Shown here: positions 62,481 through 64,000 of the stretch, piece by piece
Numbering within the stretch: the first letter of the stretch is position 1
Layout: the number at the start of each line of letters is the position of its first letter
Origin: Oligoflexus sp.
GTDB lineage: Bacteria > Bdellovibrionota_B > Oligoflexia > Oligoflexales > Oligoflexaceae
Direction of reading: 5' to 3'
Assembly (NCBI RefSeq): GCF_035712445.1
Contig: NZ_DASTAT010000097.1
Coordinates: forward strand, 97,022-161,021
Length of the DNA: 64,000 nt
Notes under the pieces: model-generated
Database searches by the model: none
What the model was told of the DNA's origin: nothing
What the model saw: only the letters and a program-made list of their open reading frames with translations
Position numbers and translations under genes: made by a program

Positions 62481-63386
62481 ATGTCTTTGAATGCATTACC
62501 CATGCTGCTGCGGAGTCTGCCTTTGAGTTTTCTCCTCATGTCGTGCGCCCCTTCCTCTTTGAAAGCGGAAGAAGCCACGCGCGGACAAAAGAGTTGGGCC
62601 AAGGGTTCCATCATCAACACAACATTCAACACCTGGTGGAAAGATGGACGCTGGGAATCCGATATGGGACCGCTGACAACGTTTGAAGGCGGCCTTGCCT
62701 GTGATCACAAGGCTCGCGATGAGGGCTTCGCCCGCAAATACCGTGAAGGTGATTACGCGGTCTGGTTTGTGGCGCCGAGTGATCTGATGGATAAGCTCGG
62801 CCTTCAGCGCTGCGGACCCAATGCCCACGGCGGAGAGCCTTCCTGCTATGAAAACTGGGATCTATGCGGCCGCAAGCTGCGTTTGACCTGTAAATCAGGG
62901 CATCCGGGTTGCGCGGAACCCGGCAGTCCTTCGCTTCTGGCGGAAATGAACAAAGGCCGTGTGCCGCAGAACAATTATATCCCGGAAATTTTTCGGCAGA
63001 AGGCCCAGGAGCGGGTGGGACATGAACCCAGCACTCCGCATTCCATCGTTCTCTACATCACGGATTTCTGTCCCCAGGCTCATAGCCAGAACATCCCATC
63101 CGGTCACTGCCAGGGACCACAGGTGGATATTTCCGCCTCCGCATTTTTGCTGCTCGCCAAACAAAACGCGCAGGGATTCATAGATGGCAATCTGGAATAT
63201 GATGTGGAGCTGCTCGATGCCCATGATCCCACGCCTGCAGGACCTGAGTGGACCCCTGCCCCTCGCTATCCCTACTGCCAGTCGAATCAGGGCCAGGGCT
63301 ACGGCGATCAGTGGGTTGCGGACGGTCTGACTTTGGCCAAGGATCAGCCTGATTACAGCGACAATTCCATCTGCATCGTTCACTGA
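62481..63386 (+). CDS. Expansin-like (double-psi beta-barrel) lipoprotein
   Basis: A 301-residue exported protein, probably a lipoprotein (LLRSLPLSFLLMSC, Cys22). From about 95 on it resembles the double-psi beta-barrel of expansins, GH45 enzymes and RlpA: ENWDLCGRKLRLTCKSG, SIVLYITDFCPQAHSQNIPSGHC and GPQVDISASAFLLLA, with several paired cysteines. Expansins loosen cell-wall polysaccharides without hydrolysis. No second carbohydrate-binding domain is seen. GAGG ribosome-binding site. Confidence 0.65.
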   Translation: MSLNALPMLLRSLPLSFLLMSCAPSSLKAEEATRGQKSWAKGSIINTTFNTWWKDGRWESDMGPLTTFEGGLACDHKARDEGFARKYREGDYAVWFVAPSDLMDKLGLQRCGPNAHGGEPSCYENWDLCGRKLRLTCKSGHPGCAEPGSPSLLAEMNKGRVPQNNYIPEIFRQKAQERVGHEPSTPHSIVLYITDFCPQAHSQNIPSGHCQGPQVDISASAFLLLAKQNAQGFIDGNLEYDVELLDAHDPTPAGPEWTPAPRYPYCQSNQGQGYGDQWVADGLTLAKDQPDYSDNSICIVH

Positions 63387-63401
63387 TTGCAAAAGGTCCG
63401 T

Positions 63402-63424
63402 TCAGGACGGCGGGACCGTCCTGA
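63402..63424. terminator. Bidirectional terminator
   Basis: TCAGGACGG and CCGTCCTGA form a 9-bp perfect stem with a 5-base loop between convergent genes. AAAA upstream gives a T-run on the minus strand; the plus side is followed by a TTCTTCTT stretch. Confidence 0.65.
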
Positions 63425-63434
63425 GCATTCTTCT

Positions 63435-64000
63435 TCAATTCAGCATGAAGTGAAAATTACGCCCATAATCCGAGTCATAGGAACGGCAGCTGGTGCCGGT
63501 GTAATACTCGAAACTTTCATTTTCAAACCAGAGCGTCAACTCCCGACCTTCGGGCACCCTGAAGATGATGTCCTGCTGACCCCGAAGATTCCAGGTCATG
63601 CCGTAAGTCAAGGCGGGAAGCTCAAAAGCTTTTCCATCCACGACGGCATGGGGATGAACATTCCATGAGGCCGTTCCCAGGTAACCGAAAGCCCGGCAGC
63701 TGGTGGCGCGATTCAGATCATAATGCAGCCGCAGAGGTTCTCCAGACCGGATGACTCCCTCCTGGGTCACTGTCCAGTCTCCGTGGAAGGCGAGCAGCGG
63801 GATATCCGGGAGCGCGGTAATCGGGAAATTATAATTCCGTCCATAATTCGAGTCCCATTCCACGCAACCCGTGGCATCTGATCCCTTGAACCAAAGGGCC
63901 AGCTCTTTGCCTTTGGGAACGACGAAGTTCGTTCTTTGCGCGAAAAGATACGGCGTGCCCTGTCCGCCCATCAGGTCGAACGCTATCGCTGGCGCTCCAT
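63435..64000 (-). CDS. Two-repeat secreted-type protein, C-terminal part (runs off right edge)
   Basis: The minus-strand frame stays open past 63971 to the window edge, so the true start lies outside. The visible 188 residues hold two similar blocks: each has a PxGxEL(A/T)LWF phrase (PKGKELALWF, PEGRELTLWF), a Cys, then SNYGRNYNF or SDYGRNFHF. Between them is a SWNVHPHAVVDG stretch. The pattern recalls DUF6209-type proteins; I am not sure. Two domains of a beta-sandwich kind, likely exported. Confidence 0.6.
   Translation of the reverse strand, partial: GAPAIAFDLMGGQGTPYLFAQRTNFVVPKGKELALWFKGSDATGCVEWDSNYGRNYNFPITALPDIPLLAFHGDWTVTQEGVIRSGEPLRLHYDLNRATSCRAFGYLGTASWNVHPHAVVDGKAFELPALTYGMTWNLRGQQDIIFRVPEGRELTLWFENESFEYYTGTSCRSYDSDYGRNFHFMLN

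Noticed and set aside
1-64000. CRISPR arrays, tRNA/rRNA genes, insertion sequences
   Set aside because: No regularly spaced repeats, cloverleaf-like sequences, transposase genes or flanking inverted repeats were found by eye; a covariance-model search would settle the RNA question.

Overview
The window reads as ordinary, gene-dense chromosome from a Gram-negative, didermic bacterium with moderately high GC. There are many lipoprotein signals, an AsmA-like protein, a candidate outer-membrane barrel, non-ATG starts and good Shine-Dalgarno sites. The mix of an alternative complex III operon, a CheA-like membrane kinase, HDOD and ExeA-like proteins and many orphan lipoproteins suggests an Oligoflexus-like member of Bdellovibrionota or a related former deltaproteobacterial lineage. 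That placement is inference; no rRNA gene is present. I found no tRNA, rRNA, CRISPR array, insertion sequence or prophage.

Layout. 1-3.3 kb (minus): partial AsmA-like gene, ExeA-like ATPase, TPR protein. 3.4-5.8 kb (plus): purD, a degenerate purE-like gene and maf. 6-8.3 kb: a membrane protein with a histone-H1-like tail, and a MATE transporter. 8.4-17.4 kb: HTH regulator with a small secreted protein, secreted nuclease, Mpo1-like protein, hemW-like gene, class III aminotransferase, CheA-like sensor kinase, GFA-family protein. 17.5-21.4 kb (minus): uvrB-uvrC. 21.9-29.5 kb (plus): complete actABCDEF operon for alternative complex III, closed by a terminator. 29.7-33.1 kb: small orphan, HDOD protein, miaE, M24 peptidase.

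33.7-46.9 kb is the most unusual part. Six tightly coupled genes encode a fused double PgsC-like membrane protein, two lipoproteins, a 1436-residue exported protein with a possible C-terminal barrel, a helical cytoplasmic protein and a PgsB-like ligase. Together they look like a poly-gamma-glutamate-type amide polymer synthesis and export system remodelled for a double-membrane cell, without a recognisable PgsA/CapA. One lipoprotein has a paralogue just downstream (47.8 kb), and both carry a putative metal-hydrolase signature that could trim the polymer.

46.9-64 kb is accessory: lipoproteins, an HExxH metalloprotease, a TSUP transporter, a polytopic protein paired with a secreted VWA protein, metG with an insertion, a Gre-like factor, an AT-rich Xre/RES toxin-antitoxin pair, DUF1543 and DUF1615 proteins, an expansin-like lipoprotein and a partial two-repeat protein at the right edge.
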